From Hysterangium stoloniferum (taxonomy: Eukaryota > Basidiomycota > Agaricomycetes > Hysterangiales > Hysterangiaceae), in the NCBI GenBank assembly GCA_015178975.1, contig WHVD01000250.1, positions 26,907 through 90,906 of the forward strand: a DNA stretch of 64,000 nt, read 5' to 3'. Within the stretch, counting starts at the first letter, position 1. The number at the start of each line of letters is the position of its first letter. Both the position numbers and the translations under genes were made by a program. Of the stretch, positions 1 through 12,743 are shown in pieces. The notes under the pieces are model-generated. The model was not told the DNA's origin and made no database searches. It worked only from the letters and a program-made list of their open reading frames with translations.

Positions 1-2262
1 CAGCCCTCCCACTCAGCTTCGGCTGGATCGATCTTGTTACAAGCAGTAACAGCAAGGTTGGCATATCGCCAGGATAAATAATACTCCCCCAGTTTACTTG
101 ACATAAGCGAGATATTCCCAAAACAGGCAACCAATTCCTTTTCCGCCTTAGGAACGAGGTGGGCCCATTCCTCCTTATCTGAACCGGCATCCTGTTCAAA
201 TACCTTCACTGCCATGGCCAGCTCTGCAGCGAACCAATAAGAAGACCGAGCGAATTCCTCCGGGAGCCCGCTGTTTGAAGAGAAAATCTGTTCAAATCTT
301 CTGGTCCCTTCTTTCTTTACGTAGGGTATACGATGTAATATGATATTGCGCATTAAAGGGCCTAGCACCTCTCCCGAAGCGATCTGCTGGACTCGTTGTA
401 GGTGATCATGTGGGAGGGTGTTGTCGGGCAAGGTTTTCCACGAAGTAATGTCGGTCCCATACGTCTTGTAGATGCAGTGGACAATGCGCAAAAGGAGCAA
501 AGGACCAAGCGTATACTGTGATGCCACAACGAGGGAAAGACACAAGGGGTGCCGCTCAATTGTAACCATCCGTTCTCGTCTTATGAGAACGTCTATTTGC
601 GCAAGACTCGGAAGAGATTTGGATCTTCTCACTGTAGCCTCACTTGGAACTTTTTGAGCAGCTTCGTAGGCCAGCGTCAGGAAAGAAAACCAAAGACTGG
701 TGGGGAGTTCACATTCATACGTGAGGTTGACGAGGATGCGCAAAATAGAGCATCTGCACATTCCTGTTGATCATGCACATTGTGGGTCCTCAGCATAGAG
801 AGAAGATTGATAATCACCTCGACATTGATAAACTGCATCAATTAACATTGATTCAGGCGTGTCCCCATTAAATAATCGTAAGTAATCCTTAACTTTCCTA
901 ATTCAATAGCTCTGTCAAATATACATGCTCCACAAAAGCGTGTTGCTCACTTCACAATATCTTCATGAGTTTCACTTTGAAGTTCGTTCCACTTCTTTAA
1001 AAGGATATACTTCCAGTCTTGTAGATGAATAAAGTACTTATGGATTGACTTGACCGCAGCCCATTCCAGTAATATTTCGTCGTTATCCTTCGTTTTACCC
1101 GGCGGGAAGTCATAATCGGAGGAGAGATAGTCAGTCTCACCAAGTTCCAGAATCCACATGGAAGGACCATTGAGGAAAAACACCAATATTTGACAGGCAA
1201 GAGCATCCGCGGAGTAACCGGCATCACTTTTCTCCCGTGTAACAGAATCGATAATCGATAATAGTTGATGGAGTATGCGAGGACGAGCTTTGATTATTTC
1301 CAAACATTTCTGTTGCATGTTAAACATGCTTCCACTTGATAAACATCCGGCCACTGCAGATAGGACTTCGTCTCTGCTTTTGTTCGAGCAGCGTGCCAAA
1401 ATGTCACGCGGATGACCCTACAGTCTCCACTTAAGCTAACTTTCAAATTTGATATGGCAGTGTGCTTACAGAATTGCGGAATTCGGCCTGGAAGCACTCT
1501 AAAAAAGTTGAATGAGTTGACATATGGTGGCTATTTTAATGAGAATCTACCTAGTTGCGCTCTTTTACTTGACCGTAATATGTCTATAAGAGGCTGAAAG
1601 TTACTACTTTGAGCATATGTAAGACAGCAAGAAATCAATTCGGATATTTCATCGAGGCTATAACCTGACCAAAACTCCGCCCACAATTGGACACAGCGTG
1701 TAATAAGTACTTGAAGTATGGGGGGGCTGGCACGAAGCACCTGCCTCAATTGAGTATCATCCCGTTGATTTGCCGATTGAATATCTAAACTTACTCTTAT
1801 CACCACATCCTTAATTAACATTAAAGTTTGTGGTGCTTTATGTGCACGCAGTGTCGGATTATGTATCATTGACAACTGTAAAAGTGCATACCACGCTAGA
1901 ATTGCGTCCGCTCTGGCAGACTTCGCTGCCGCCGGAATGTCCAGATCAATGACTTGCAGCAATGCAGTTATTAGACCTCCAGCCAGCCAGCGTTCGAGCA
2001 CTTTTCGATCGGGGTGATCCTTAGGAATAGCTAAAGAGGCTTGTGAATTTTTCGGCCAACCGTCGGAGAGGTCAAATATATTGGAAAGCTTCTCGCACAG
2101 GCCACGAATAGCTTTCATCGACTTGGAGAGGTAATATTCAGAGACGTTGCCATCAGTTAACTTGGCGAAAGCCTGCTTCAACTTGAACGTATCCTGATTG
2201 TCAGGTTTCAAAGTGTCCCAGATGAAAAATTCATCGTCATCTTTATGATTGAGACTTGGCAT
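1..2262 (-). CDS. Conserved fungal helical-repeat protein, C-terminus beyond window
   Basis: Partial gene read leftwards from an ATG at 2262 (protein begins MPSLNHKDDDEFF). Spliced exons I can support: 2262-1551, 1498-1470 (29 nt), 1417-951 and about 753-1, with 52-nt introns at 1499-1550 and 1418-1469. The joins keep frame and give natural sequence (AQLECFQAEFRNSGHPRDI). The protein is a long run of amphipathic helices with Leu/Ala-rich turns, like armadillo- or TPR-type scaffolds, and the last part (YLSWRYANLAVTACNKIDP) looks TPR-like. No catalytic motif is visible. Many agaric proteins of this type end in a MYND finger, but that end would lie left of base 1, so this cannot be checked. The intron at 754-950 (197 nt) is unusually long and contains coding-looking sequence, so this part of the model is uncertain. 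Function unknown; confident only that it is a real, expressed-looking gene. Confidence 0.75.
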
Positions 2263-2986
2263 AGCGATGGGTTGGATTGAAAAACTCTAAGAAAGATTTG
2301 AGATTGAAGCTTAAGGAAACTATTTGAAGATAAGGCTAAGTCAAAGAAGGAAGATCGACTGACCTTCTCAAGAAGGGTAGAACTTTTACTTATATATGTG
2401 ATATAGTGTATATGGGAAACGCAAATAGATCGATGGTTCCTATCCGGGGACAAATCAAAGAAAAAAACACTTTGATTCCGGCTTATGTAATCCGTGCTTG
2501 CTTTCGCGACTTCAAATTTTGCGTTCGTCGTTTCTTGCTAATTATTTGCGCACAGATAGGACTATTAAAAAACCACGAATCCTGATATATTTTTTATTTA
2601 TTTCTAATACCATCCTGAATGATACCGCTACCAATAAAACCGCCAGTAGTACTACCGTTGGTCTGGGGGTTTCTTTGGCTCATTTTGAACATTGTATGTT
2701 GTACTATGAGTACAATATATGGGAAGGAGTTTACAAAGCGGACCAACTATTTATGCGTGGCTATATCCATACAACAAAGAAAATATATATTAAAAACCCT
2801 TGTGTACCCAGACGATGACAATCATCGAGATGAACAAGCCAGGTAATATGAGACAATGCGGGAAAAACACTTCGATGGAATGGGATCACTCGGAGTGTAC
2901 ATCATTAAATCTATAAGGAATAAGTCTTGAATTACAGATGTATAGTGTATGCGTAACCAACAGCACCCAGCCTCTAGCCACGTCTA

Positions 2987-4437
2987 TCAGTCTAAAGGTT
3001 GTGAATGTAATCCATTATTCACATAAAGGGCTTCCGAAAGCTGTGTTGCAGCATCATTCGAAAAGAAATCATCATACGTCAATCGGCGCAAAACATAGCC
3101 CTATGTCACGGTACAACACTCAGTTAGCAGTCGCTTTTCATAATTAGAACATTGAGTTAGTCGCACCTCAATCTTTCCCTTCTCTAACATTGCCTGATTC
3201 CCACCCGTCTCGCGGATGTACTCCCGGACTGGAATCATTGCCGCGTTTCTACATAGCTCTTTCAAATCAGCGCCAGAGTACCCAACTGTCGCCATCGCTA
3301 ATTCGTTTATTGGGAAATTAGGAGCTAATGAAGCACCCTGTAGCGTCTGAAGATCGCATTAGCCTCAAGCAAGAAGGGTAGGCGTCTAAAATATGAGCTT
3401 ACAAGTTCAAGGATCTTTTGTCGCTGTGGTGTGTCTGGGAGAGGTATCATGAATTTTTTGGGCATCCGGCGCAATATTGCGGGATCTATGTCGTTTGGAC
3501 GATTGGTTGCGCCGAGAACAATGATACGTTCGCTCCCTGACAAAAGACCATCCCATAAGCTACAAACCGTTCGAGCGTTTAACATTGCTTTCAAGGATGA
3601 GCCAGTCGACTACGTACGTCATAAACTCGGCTTTCATCATTGCACTAACTTCGTGATCTCCCTTATCCCGCTCTCGTAAGAATGAGTCGATTTCATCAAT
3701 GAATATGACGCTCGGTTGCATTTTCTTTGCGAGTCCAAACAACCCAGCCACAAGTTTATTTGACTCTCCGTACCATTTGTTCGATAGTACTGACATGGCA
3801 ATATTAATAAAGGTCGCACCCGACTCTTTCGCAAGCGCTTTAGCAAGCATTGTCTTCCCGCACCCAGGAGGACCGTACAGTAGTACACCTTTGGGTGCGG
3901 CGAGAAGGGTGGGAGACGAGGTGAAGAGCGATGGATACATTAGTGGATATATGACGGATTCACGAAGGGAAGAGATGATCGGATCCAGACCGCCTATGTC
4001 TGCGGTGCGCTTGATCAGAGAGAATGATACTGTTATGTCGGGTGAACCCACCAACGAATTTGACATTGATATCGTCTGGGTGGATAACTTCAGCGGCAAT
4101 AACCTCTGTCAATGTAGGGTTAGACGACGACCCCTGGCTCCCATACAAAAACGGACTACATACGTTCATGCTCCGTGAGTTGCATACCCACTCGCCCAAG
4201 ACGTTTCAAAACATGGCTGCTTCTTGCTTTTGCCTTCTTCTTCTCCCCACCCTCTCCAAGTTCCTCCAATATCCGCTGTGATAGTCTATAAGTAAGCACT
4301 ATGCAAAGGTCGCAGAAGAAAACTGACGGGTATTGCGTACATTAGCCCTACCTGCAAATAGCTTGTTAAATAAAGGAGAACACTGAGCAAAAAGCACGCA
4401 CCCCAGTAACAAGTAAGACAGCCACTAGAATGAACAT
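2987..4437 (-). CDS. MSP1: Msp1/ATAD1-type AAA-ATPase (mitochondrial outer membrane)
   Basis: Multi-exon gene. Spliced protein shows the Msp1 lead-in ([18 protein letters not shown], joined across a GTATGT intron near 4100-4160), IGGLD, Walker [10 protein letters not shown], the pore-loop region with NKWYGESNK, Walker B VIFIDEID, sensor [12 protein letters not shown] and arginine-finger region LRRMPKKF. It ends with a C-terminal lid ([16 protein letters not shown]) and RRLTYDDFF before the stop at 2987. Every intron (about 50-66 nt) restores frame and family motifs, so the gene appears intact. Family role: a membrane-anchored hexamer that pulls mislocalised tail-anchored proteins and stuck import substrates out of the outer mitochondrial or peroxisomal membrane. 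The N-terminus is less sure: an ATG at 4437 opens a hydrophobic stretch ([13 protein letters not shown]) fitting the Msp1 membrane anchor, but the splice to the next exon ([14 protein letters not shown]) is not resolved. Confidence 0.92.
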
Positions 4438-5269
4438 AGTATTTATTACTGTTTATATTATATTAAAGCGAAGCATACTATCGAAAATGAACCTCTTGTT
4501 CGTCATAGACATTTTGGAGGATGATGGCGTCGTGGGAAAGTAGAACTCTGCATGGGTATTACGTACAGCTCAGAGGCTTATATAAGAAATTGTCGATCTC
4601 AGAATATCCTCTAAAAACCGCGACAGATATAAATCTTGAGAATGTTCAAAGTTTTGAAAATATGATTATATTTATATTTCCAAAAGAAAAGTCTGGGCAC
4701 TTTCCAGATCGAGCTATATAAAGTCTTGAAGGCATTTGAGCAAAGATCAAAAAGATATTTGATGTGGTCTTTCCAAAGCAAAGTTTGCCCGATCATCCGA
4801 TGTGTGGGTCATGATAACATGACACTGTGTCAATCATGAGTTATATGGAGGGAGATTTATTTCCTCTGCATTTTAAGTGTATTTTTTATTTATTTTAGTG
4901 ATTAAAACTCTGAATATTGATACATTACATTACATTTTTAAATAAGGATAAATTTTTCACACATTGAAAACTCTCGGAAAACTTAATGTGTTCTGAGGTT
5001 TTCAGTGTCTTTTTCAGTGTGACAATTTGTACCTCCGTGCCGTGGTACATACAAAGGAAAGAAAATTTAAGGGATCGCTCTTCGCTGCATTACCAGAGAT
5101 GTAAACAGTACGCAATTTCGCAGTCGCAATGCGTCATATCGCCCTCTGCGGATTTGCTCTATTTCTATCATACCATGCATCATAATTAGTACACGCTACA
5201 GTGATCCCATTTCAACAGCAGAGAGTGAACCGTACTTAACGATACTGATACATATTGTGCTCGTCACTT
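4438..5269. other. Intergenic, AT-rich
   Basis: About 830 bp between the Msp1 start and the 3' end of the prenyltransferase gene. It is AT-rich with short runs such as repeated acattacatt near 4920. No supported ORF, repeat or RNA gene seen. It should contain the Msp1 promoter and the prenyltransferase terminator. Confidence 0.6.
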
Positions 5270-6848
5270 CTATGGCACCCCACCTAAACCTGAAATAGTC
5301 TTCCTCGCCCATTCGGCACTCTCAATTCTCAGATTGAGAACTGGATCCAGTTGATTTAATTGCCATGTAGACTTGTCCCCTTTTCTCTCTTCTAGCCATG
5401 ATCGTGTTGGCGGGTATAGGGACAATGATGCAAGGGAAAGATAGGTGTGGTAAGGATCTACGACGTTATAAATATAAGAATCTTATAAGATGATAGTTTG
5501 GATGAGTCACCTGGTGCCTCTCCGGGTGACTTCGCAATACCACCATATTTAAATTGACAAGAAAGTAGAAATTCGGCGTTACAATCGTTATTCACATATA
5601 TATCACTTTCTAAAATCTAAGAAAGGGTTGGATTTAGAATAATTAAAATTAAAATAATAAAAAGACCCAGTATACCTTGAGTGATGCTCCGCACCAAAAA
5701 CAATAACATGCGTCCGGGGTTTTTTCTGTACGGCCCTGGAATCCACCCTTCTGTCTTTGAATTAGCCATCGGACAGTCTGTTTGATCTGGGCGTCAGGGA
5801 GAAGCCTGTGAGGAAGCATGATGTCGTTTTGGTATCCCTTTGGTAGCAATCTAAGTGAAGATAAGGCACAATATGTCGGTCCGCCTATAATAAAACATTT
5901 AAAAGACCAACATTTGTTCTCTAAGAAAACGAACGAAAAGGAGAGAAAATTATCCCACCTTGTGCTTCGCATCCAGGCGACTCCCCATACCCGCCTTCAT
6001 AGGTCTTCCACAGAAATATTAAGGAGGATAAAGAATTGAAATCATAAAGGACGACCCACCCTACACTGTAATATGAATGCGACGGCTTTCGCGACATCGA
6101 TGCTCGTCCAATCATCAAGCATTGAACAAATAGCAAAGACACAAAACGTCAAGCGCAAGTCACTTTCTGAAGCTACTGTTCCGAGTGGTAAAGGTGAGAA
6201 ACTATCGAACTTATGAGCGGAATTCCAGTGTAATTTGCGGATACTTGCCTTCCATCTGGATGTTGGGTCGACTGTAAAAAAATCTTAAGTCCGATTCGAT
6301 CTAGTTGCATAAAGTCGTCTCGTAAAATGGTCAATGATAATAAAGCCGTATATGTCATGATGAGATGCGGCGGGTCATATCGCCTGGCAGACGTTTCCTC
6401 CGTCTGAGAAATCATGAATGAACGATTACATCGCAGGAAAATTTATTCTCTACCTCCGATGCTAGGGAAGTTCCTGATCTCCAGCCAAACATCTCCCCTC
6501 GTTCTGAATTAATTAACATCCTCAAACCATTGTTGATGTCACAAATAATTATGAACGCACGGACAGAAAGACTCCATATCCAATCACGCCATTCTCTCCG
6601 ATCCGCTTCCTTAACTTTCTTGTTTCCATCCAGTACCCCTAGTAGGTCTAACCCAGACAGACAGTAGTATGCAATACCAAGTCTGAACAAAATATTAAAC
6701 AAAGTGGAGGTGAGGATCTGAATTCATGAGTTTCCCACCGGGAGGTGTCCAAATCGGCTTTAGATCCCGGAAGACCTGTTATACATCGAATTAAATGCCC
6801 AGCGTGTGCTTCCTTTGCGAAAACCGTACTAGGGGGAACAGCGAGCAT
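5270..6848 (-). CDS. CDC43: Geranylgeranyltransferase type I beta subunit
   Basis: Protein starts MLAVPPSTVFAKEAHAGHL at 6848 and stops at 5270-5272. Splicing eight or nine introns gives the family order: TSRLGIAYYCLSGLDLLGVL, PPHLIMTYTALLSLTILRDD, HPDGSFSPLPLGTVASESDL, RTYEGGYGESPGCEAQGG, TYCALSSLRLLP, GGFQGRTEKTPDACYCFW, and a final block with FKYGGIAKSPGEAP and DPYHTYLSLASLSL. These are the prenyltransferase beta repeats, with the conserved D and C zinc ligands in the D-A-C-Y block and a C-terminal His. The enzyme works with the RAM2-type alpha subunit in the cytosol to attach geranylgeranyl to CaaL proteins such as Rho and Cdc42. Intron 6202-6248 begins with GC (AG|GCAAGT) and is required to make the conserved DGSF motif. 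Gene looks complete and functional. Confidence 0.93.
6202..6248 (-). other. GC-AG intron in prenyltransferase gene
   Basis: 47-nt intron with donor AG|GCAAGT and acceptor GATAG. No GT donor in the area restores frame, while this GC donor rebuilds the family motif DGSF followed by SPLPLGTVASESDL. The rest of the donor matches the consensus strongly, as is usual for GC introns. Confidence 0.8.
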
Positions 6849-6934
6849 CTTGATGGTTAGCCGCCCAATTAAGACAATACTTAATATGGATTACTCCAAC
6901 ACGTGACTTAAACAGGGGCTAACTCTGCTACGCC
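6849..6934. promoter_or_regulatory. Short divergent promoter region
   Basis: Only 86 bp separate the start codons of the prenyltransferase beta gene (leftward) and the WDR7-like gene (rightward), so the two probably share or overlap promoter elements. No clear TATA box is seen. Part of the 5' control region may lie inside the neighbouring transcript, or the WDR7-like start may be further upstream in an unseen exon. Confidence 0.45.
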
Positions 6935-9900
6935 ATGCATAATGATTCGCTGATAGTTCCCCTCGTTCTCAATAGTTCTGATAATGGCTTGGACTTGGAG
7001 AGAGCGTATGCTAGTTGTTCACCAACGAAAACCACAACATGGGGTCTCGCCGTTGAACAAGGAACACGAAACTTTGATGACATTTCAGCAGGAGCTGCAG
7101 TGGGTTGTGAGGACGGCTCTGTCTTTGTTTTTTACATGAAAGAAAAAGAAAAAGAGCAATTATCGTCTAACCTATCTTCACGGAATGCGATACCAACCAT
7201 GCTACAGATATCCTCGACCTCGGCCCATCCTTCTCGGACGCCGTCTCCTACCCTTTCAATAGGATCGTCTCACAAGACGTCTGGTTCACGAAATGGGCTT
7301 CACTTTAAGCATGCCCCTCACCCTCTCTCCCACCGAACCCGTTCGCGGGTCACCTCATCTGTTTCGAAAGCATCAGCTGAAGCACCACGTAACTCCGTTG
7401 ATTTCGATGAAGAAAAAGATAAACTTGAAGAATTAGTGAAGAATGCGCCGCCGAAGGGAAAATCTCTGATGGAGGGTTTAATGACCTCCTATGCTGTTGC
7501 GGGTATGGGATTTCACATCGAGTCAGACCGCAGTAGTGTAAAGCAGCAGAAGCGTTCTCGCACCGCTCCCTCCTCTGCATCACCATCTCCACGTAATTCA
7601 TTGTCAGCCCCTCCATCTCCTTCCATTTCACCGTCTCCTTCCCCTTCCTCCCACCATTTTAACGTCCCATCTTCACCTGGCCCTGGGTCTCAGGATGTGG
7701 GTATGCCTTCGCTCAAGATAAAATTTCACGTGTTCCCACAATGCTTCAAAAGCGACAGTCGAATAGTATCTCTAATCTGCCTTTCAAGTGGTATACTTCT
7801 TGCTTTAAATTTATCAGGGTATGAGTTCTTATCTATGTGACAACTTCGCAGTGTAAGTAATGTGCCTATTGTAGGGTCGTGACAGTCATATCAACCCAAT
7901 CGGGGCTATGTATTGCCTTGCTTGACCTCGATTCCCTGCCTATGCTCCATCCGCCTCCTACATCTTCGCCGTCGGCGCCGGTTTTTGGAGCCATTGCCGA
8001 CAACCTGTCCGCCTGGACTTGGAAGACTCTACAAGTAATTGGAACACAACAGGTATGTCTCTTTTCGGAATTTATTTATGGCGTCCTTAAATTAATTATG
8101 TAGGGTACAATAATTCTCGCATCCGCATCTGACCAATCGTCAATATCCGGGAACGGTAAATCTGATGTCCGTACAAGAATCGCTATTCTACAGTTAGAAA
8201 GCCTTAGTCCATATTCATCCCCACTTGATTTTGCCTATACAACCCGAAATAGTGTCCTTCAGAAGGTTTCGGAATGGGTCATGGATGGCGACCCCAAGGC
8301 CATCGGCTTGCTAAAGGATAGTGGTGAGCGAGTCGTGTAATTACCAAGAAACTCCCTAATGTTTACAGCTTCTTCTGTGACCTTCTACTACACTAGTTCC
8401 ACTGTCCCATCAAGTCTCATTGCTCACACCCTTGAGATTGTCCCTCCTGCGTTCGTTGCGACCGCGCCAGATTCTTTACGTCCATCACCCGAAGCAATAT
8501 CGTCGTCCTCCGTTGTTTCTGCAGTAGCAGCGACGCCTCCTCATCGCTTAATTCCCATTCCGAACCCTTTTAAACCGAAAGACGGGTCTCATTCACCGCA
8601 AAAGGAGCTAGATAAAGCGATGTCGCCTGGCCCTGGTCGAGTAGTATTAGGAGCGCCCGTGATTCTCGGCGTAGTGCCAGACATTGAGGCTCCGGATGAG
8701 CTTGTTAAAGGGTTACAAATATGGGACATAGACGGTCCATATGCCCGAGGTGCTTTGTGGAGCAGCACCGAATTTCTTGTAAGGAGGATTGATTTTTATT
8801 AAATCTAGTGATTTATCCCACCCTCAGATTTTCGAAAGCACCCCCGATGAAAGCAACATGCGAGTGGTTGGTAAAGTTCTGTACCAAAATCTAGACGCCG
8901 TCATCAAGGTTGATAATGAGTCTGTTATATTGGCTGACACGGTAAGCCTGGTTGGCGCTATTGAAGGTATATTGATGATAGTAATTATCTATTTTAGTCT
9001 CGCGCTAATTCGTTCCGTCTTCCTCCTCCCCATGAGTCTATGTGAGCTCACTTTCACTCCACGATATCATATGCACTCCTGTTAATATTCGACAATGACA
9101 GTGATGGAAAAAGGCTCACACAGTTGGCCTTTACTACATTTGAAACAGGGTCTATCATAACTGCACCATCATCTTCCTTACTTTTATGCTGTATGGCCGG
9201 ATGTAACCTTCCTGCTTTGGATCAGAACAGCCTGGTATACGCACCTCTTCTACCCATGTTCTCTAAAACAAACTTACGGTCAGCCACTCGCGAGACTAAA
9301 GAGGGCAGTAATAGAACAGCGTGGGCTTCCCCACCTCAGCGAGAGGGTCTTCGGATAACATCTCTGCTACCGATAGAACTCGACTCGATCATTCTGGGAT
9401 TCAGTGAGTATCCTTAACATTATTGAAAATGATGTTAACTATTTGATAGGCGATAACTCGCTATGCCGATCGTCCCTAACGAACCTGTTAATCTTAGGAT
9501 GGCACAATCTGCCGAGGATAAAAGCAACCGGCAATGCCGCAATCTGCTCTCTTCATTTGATAAAACAGGTGGATGGGGCGAAGTTCATTGTGGGAGGCAC
9601 AGACGATGGCGGGGTATCGATATGGGATCTATCGTTAGTGTATCAGTGCCCATATCACAGGGTGGGATGTCTGAGGTGATTAGCAGTAGTTTCCAGCTCC
9701 GTGCTCGCTGGATACTATTTACCGAGTCGCTTGTCACCGTCATCCCATTGATGGACAGCGGTGTTGGTCGGCTGCAAGGGTACATGTTATGCATATCCGG
9801 GGACGGAACCTTAGCAGTAATCAACATGGATGGATTTGAATTGTGAGTGACTCTTACTCTTGTCCTTCCCTTGGTACACCCATGTGATTTGTTTAGCCTC

Positions 9901-12340
9901 TATCTTATCCCCGGCGCGGCAACTCATCTTTGTCGCATATGTCTCGGCGAAGATAATTTATTACTAATGTACGCAGACAACAGAGCCAGGTTATGGGATG
10001 TGAAAACTCGAGAGTTTTGGCGGTCGATGTCAACTAAAACCGCCAACGAGCTAGTCGTTCAGGGTGAACAGGGTGAATGGTCTCAATTGTAGGCTGGTTC
10101 CCTCTCCTACATATATCTTCTTCTCACATGTTCTTAACAGTGATGTGACAAAAAATGAGACCAGTTTTATGGAGTCGTCACTTGCAGCTCTTTTAAATTC
10201 GTCATCTTCGCTTGATGCTGGTGTGCAATCTTAGTATCATAAAAATACTACAGACAATTGACTGTCTCCATAGCGTCTACTTTACTTGTTGACGTATGCG
10301 CTCTCAGCAATATCATCCATCCACTACCTCCTTCGCAAGTCTTCCGTGATCCTCGTTTTCCTGAAGACAGCAACGTTGTCTCAGAGCCGGGAAATTCACC
10401 AGAAGCATCTATCCCCGTTCCTATAAAAAAATCCCCCCGTCGACTGAGGCTTTTGAAAGCTCTTGTAGCAGCACTTCACACATTTGGCCTTGATAGTGGT
10501 ATCGACGAAATATGCAAAGGAAAGCTCGCAGTGACTGAGTCAAAGGCTTTTGTCGGCACTTCTGGGTTAGTCGTCTCTATTAATACAATGAGCCCTGCTA
10601 AAAACTAGTCTTTTTTTATAACGCATAGAGTTGGAACAATACCATCCTTAATTAAGCTATCATCTCCGCGAGAGTTTTGGCAAATCTCGCCTGAGCACAC
10701 TGCGTGCAGACAGCTGGCGTTGGTTACCGTGCTTCGTGGATTTCTTGCGTTCGATGGTAATATATATCAATCATAACTGTTTCAAAATATGCGACACTAA
10801 TTGAGTAGAAGATTGTGAACAATTTGCGAATGAAATTATCACTTTCTATGTGACGTCGTTACCAGACATAGTGGGATCATTGTGGCAACCTCCTAGTCTG
10901 TCGCTCCTTGCTCGATACTGGTTTCATTCTTCCGGTAAGCTCTATGTTGTATTGATTTGACTTTATTTATTCTATGCTGCAGTGGATCTACGCCTCGCCG
11001 CTAGAGCATTGTTTGGTACGGCTGCTGCGCGCCTGTCAGATGAGAACACCATTCATCTAGTAGAGTATTGGCAACACGAATGTAGGTCGTGCCCTTGGGA
11101 GGCAATGATGAGAACGCTGATCCTGTTCCGTGTAGTACCTTGTCTGCAACCGGATACAGAAAAGCAATCCGCATCCGCCGCTCTGGCTCTATTAATTACC
11201 GGTAATATTGCCATCGAAAGATATGCTGTTCTGTCAACCAGGTAAATTGCTGAAAATTTATCCAAACCATCACTTTGTTTTAATACGATTGTTTTCAGTA
11301 CTTTGACAGATATAGCTAAGTCGATCACTCTTTATCTCCATGATGAAAGTTGTCCGCATCGCAATTTGGCCATCGATCTTTGTTCCCGAGGTTTTCAGAT
11401 ATGGCAACACCATGTCGATGCAATGGAAGTGCTCAGGGCCCTCTTTAATCTTTCTACTAGTGCTGACAAGGAGCGCAACGTGGGGCCTCAAGCGAGGCTT
11501 GCTGTGCTCCAGATTGCGTCTAGCAATACACCGTTATTTATGACTACTTTGTCGTTGGACATTCTCCATCCTAGATCTGTGCAACAGAGGAAATCAATCT
11601 TGCAATTAGTGGCATTCTTAATACGGAAAGTAGGTGTTTGAATTGGATCCCTTGATTTATTTTACTCAAATAAATTGTCGCAGAAACCTCTAGTTTTATA
11701 TCCGAACTTACCACGACTTGTAGAGGCTGTGGTGAAATCTCTGGATCCATCTTCCTCTAACGACAGGGATGCTATAATGGACGCGGCCACAGAGATATTA
11801 GGGCAGGTTGTTAAGTTGTAAGTAGTGTTTCCAACAGATCTAGGACTAAATGAAATCGATCGATACAGCTTCCCCTCTGTTGATTTTCACATGGCAACAC
11901 AGCGGCTATGCGTTGGCACAAGCGAAGGCGCAGTGATTATGTACGATCTTAAAACAGCGACAAGATTGTATGTTTTGGAAGGACATAAGAAACGCCTCGA
12001 TGCGTGCAGCTTCTCCCCTGATGGCCGAAGACTTGTCACAGTGTCCTTGGAGGAAAGCGTGGTGAGAGTGTGGAAGGTAGGGTCCAGCTTGACCAGCCTT
12101 TTCCTACCGGGCGCACCACCTCGTCAAGGTAACTCGGGGTCACAGCCATTCAAAACGATCCCATTTAATGCCGGAGACGAAGGTAGAGTGACATACGCTA
12201 TGTACTTACCAAACTTATGCTCATTTTTCCAAGGCCACATGACTACTGCCGCTGTACTCGAGTGGGTCCAGTTCGAATGGCCGTCCGATCGCACTGCTAG
12301 GCTCAAAATTCGAGATATCGCCTTCACCTTTAACACTTGA
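6935..12340 (+). CDS. WDR7 / rabconnectin-3 beta-like WD40 protein
   Basis: Large gene with about 18 short introns, giving roughly 1,450 residues. Start ATG 6935 (MHNDSLIVPLVLN), stop at 12338-12340. The N-terminal half has WD-type blades (AAVGCEDGSVFVFY, IVGGTDDGGVSIWDLS) separated by a long Ser/Pro-rich disordered insert around 7190-7680. The middle keeps family segments (SSFQLRARWILFTESL, CISGDGTLAVINMDGFE, LLLMYADNRARLWDV). It is followed by an alpha-helical solenoid (EFWQISPEHTACRQLALVTV and ALALLITGNIAIERYA), and the C-terminal blades read AVIMYDLKTATRLYVLEGH, DACSFSPDGRRLVTVS and ESVVRVWKV. This order matches WDR7, which in animals partners DMXL (rabconnectin-3 alpha, yeast Rav1) in V-ATPase assembly and endosomal acidification; the same job here is inferred. 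The intron near 12184-12234 is in frame and stop-free, so it could be retained. Confidence 0.88.
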
Positions 12341-12628
12341 AATTAACTTGCTTATATACTTTTTCAAGAAGCAAGGTTGCCATCGTGACAAGTCACTATC
12401 GTAGCAGACATTTTTCTCAGGATGTTGATTGAGCTTAATATATTCAAGTATCTCGCTAGTCTTAAGAGGGCATCGAGCGGCAGCAACATATATATATAAC
12501 AGACTACGGCTATCATACATAAATATGAGATTGCATATCTTTTATTCACATCTTGCTGGCGGTGTTGAGTGCAGTGTTGCGGTGTTGTGTTCAACATCAG
12601 TAAACTGTTTTTCGGGATTTGGTCCGGT

Positions 12629-12673
12629 ATCACTGTTAGACATATCACTGTTAGACATATCACTGTTAGACAT
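12629..12673. repeat. Three copies of a 15-bp tandem repeat
   Basis: The unit cactgttagacatat is repeated three times without change (last copy short) just upstream of the small gene at 12744. It could sit in its promoter or 5' UTR. No other function seen. Confidence 0.85.
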
Positions 12674-12743
12674 CCGGGTATCGGACTTGGGGCTTTGCAC
12701 TGCCGCGATCAATATCTGATATCTTACCCCTAGCTCTCCCATC

